Shown in pieces: positions 5,451 to 6,242 of a stretch of DNA of 6,242 nt. A model generated the notes under the pieces. That model saw only the letters and a list, made by a program, of their open reading frames with translations, was not told the origin of the DNA and did no database searches. Each line of letters opens with the position of its first letter. Within the stretch, counting starts at the first letter, position 1. The position numbers and the translations under genes are program-made. Origin of the DNA: Cellvibrionaceae bacterium (GTDB lineage Bacteria; Pseudomonadota; Gammaproteobacteria; Pseudomonadales; Cellvibrionaceae); NCBI GenBank assembly GCA_027012915.1, contig JALUYN010000633.1, positions 1-6,242 of the forward strand, written 5' to 3'.

Positions 5451-6242
5451 ACCATTGAGGCCAGACGCGCTTGAACCAGCTCTTTGGCCTCGCTGACGAT
5501 CCGCGAAATCAACTCCTCACATGTGGGAATGTCGTTGATCAGGCCCGCAACCATACCGCACGAAAACGCTCCTGAATCCATCTCACCATTGACCATGACT
5601 TTGGGATAGGCACCCACCACCTGGTCGGCAATGTCTTCAAACTTGATATTCTTGCCCAACTCTTCTTCTTTGCGCAGTAACTCTTCCACCGCGTCGTTAA
5701 CCAATACGCGTTCGGTATTGCGCAGTGGTCGCATTACCAGACGGGTGTCCAGCTCGCTGGCTTTCAGAATTGCTTGCTTTACATTGTCGTGCACCGGCGC
5801 CTCTTTCGTGGCAATAAAGCGGGTGCCCATATTCATACCTTCAGCACCCATAGCCATGGCGCCTACCAGCGAGCGAGCATCGGCCATACCACCAGAAGCC
5901 AGAAAAGGAATCTCCAGTTCATCGGCCGCGCGCGGCAACAGAATCATATTGGGAATATCGTCCTCACCCGGGTGACCACCGCACTCGAAGCCATCTACTG
6001 ATACGGCATCGCAGCCAATGGACTGTGCTTTTAATGCATGACGCACCGACGTACATTTGTGAATCACCTTAATGCCAGCGTCTTTCAACATGGGCATATA
6101 TTGCTGAGGACTGCGACCCGCCGTCTCAACCACTTTAACGCCACCTTTGATGATGGCGTCGATATAACCGGGGTAATCCGGCGAGCTTACCGTTGGCAGA
6201 AAGGTCAGATTAACCGCGAAAGGCTTGTTGGTCATATCGTTA
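5447..6242 (-). CDS. Nitronate monooxygenase-like FMN protein, N-terminus outside window
   Basis: This is the C-terminal part of a COG2070 flavoprotein (nitronate monooxygenase / 2-nitropropane dioxygenase family, FMN-dependent TIM barrel). Counting from the first in-window Met (6235), NKPFAVNL (3-10) matches the DKPFGVNL-type strand that normally lies 60-70 residues into the protein. The frame stays open through Asn-Asp codons to the edge, and no Shine-Dalgarno precedes that ATG, so the true start is beyond 6242. CGGHPGE (85-91) carries the His that is catalytic in characterised members (H88); ASGGMADARS (113-122) and MGTRF (136-140) are the FMN-phosphate region. The family is usually 310-350 residues; 262 are visible after that Met. 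It may oxidise alkyl nitronates, but many relatives are quinone reductases or FabK-type enoyl reductases, so the substrate is uncertain. It converges on the SDR gene. Confidence 0.88.
   Translation of the reverse strand, partial: NDMTNKPFAVNLTFLPTVSSPDYPGYIDAIIKGGVKVVETAGRSPQQYMPMLKDAGIKVIHKCTSVRHALKAQSIGCDAVSVDGFECGGHPGEDDIPNMILLPRAADELEIPFLASGGMADARSLVGAMAMGAEGMNMGTRFIATKEAPVHDNVKQAILKASELDTRLVMRPLRNTERVLVNDAVEELLRKEEELGKNIKFEDIADQVVGAYPKVMVNGEMDSGAFSCGMVAGLINDIPTCEELISRIVSEAKELVQARLASMV

Noticed and set aside
5631..5975. A 114-codon plus-strand frame inside the flavoprotein gene
   Set aside because: It lies wholly antisense to conserved FMN-binding sequence, and its Ser/Arg/Ile-rich product matches nothing I know.
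1..6242. CRISPR array, toxin-antitoxin pair, phage or defence genes
   Set aside because: There are no regularly spaced repeats, no small overlapping gene pair, and no integrase, transposase or nuclease motif. The metallophosphoesterase alone is not evidence for a defence system.

Overview
The window is ordinary bacterial chromosome with about 50-55% G+C, tightly packed short-spaced genes and Shine-Dalgarno starts. The protein families suggest a free-living, probably marine gammaproteobacterium, possibly of the Cellvibrionales/Halieaceae/Spongiibacteraceae type: a DUF3422 membrane protein, an EcKinase/APH-like kinase, a CysQ-like phosphatase, an RhlG-like SDR and a nitronate-monooxygenase-family flavoprotein. 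The taxon is inferred from protein style only; no marker gene is present.

Layout. Positions 1-218 are intergenic. They hold a near-consensus sigma70 promoter on the minus strand with a GC-rich discriminator, firing leftward out of the window, and then the leader of the first gene. DUF3422 (219-1520, +) ends in a 17-bp tandem duplication that includes its own stop codon. After a 229-bp gap comes a tight three-gene plus-strand run: a calcineurin-like metallophosphoesterase (1750-2541), a CHK/aminoglycoside-phosphotransferase-like small-molecule kinase (2544-3545, 2 bp downstream) and an inositol-monophosphatase/CysQ-like phosphatase (3542-4426, ATGA overlap with the kinase). The spacing says these three are co-transcribed and probably translationally coupled.

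A 171-bp gap follows. It contains a perfect 24-bp inverted repeat with a 14-nt loop built on the core GGGGTCAGAGCCC, ending six bases before the Shine-Dalgarno region of an RhlG-like short-chain dehydrogenase (4598-5371, +). That gene converges on a nitronate monooxygenase-like gene on the minus strand (stop at 5447) that runs off the right edge, so its N-terminus is missing. Two abutting hairpins sit between the convergent stops.

How the genes fit together. The kinase plus two phosphatases look like a small module acting on a phosphorylated small molecule, but no substrate can be read from the sequence. The SDR and the flavoprotein are both redox enzymes of acyl or secondary-metabolite type; they converge and are not one operon. 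Nothing here is clearly a defence, mobile or CRISPR system. The points most worth a second look are the outward stable-RNA-type promoter, the GGGGTCAGAGCCC palindrome in the SDR leader, the kinase/phosphatase cassette, and the tandem duplication at the DUF3422 stop.
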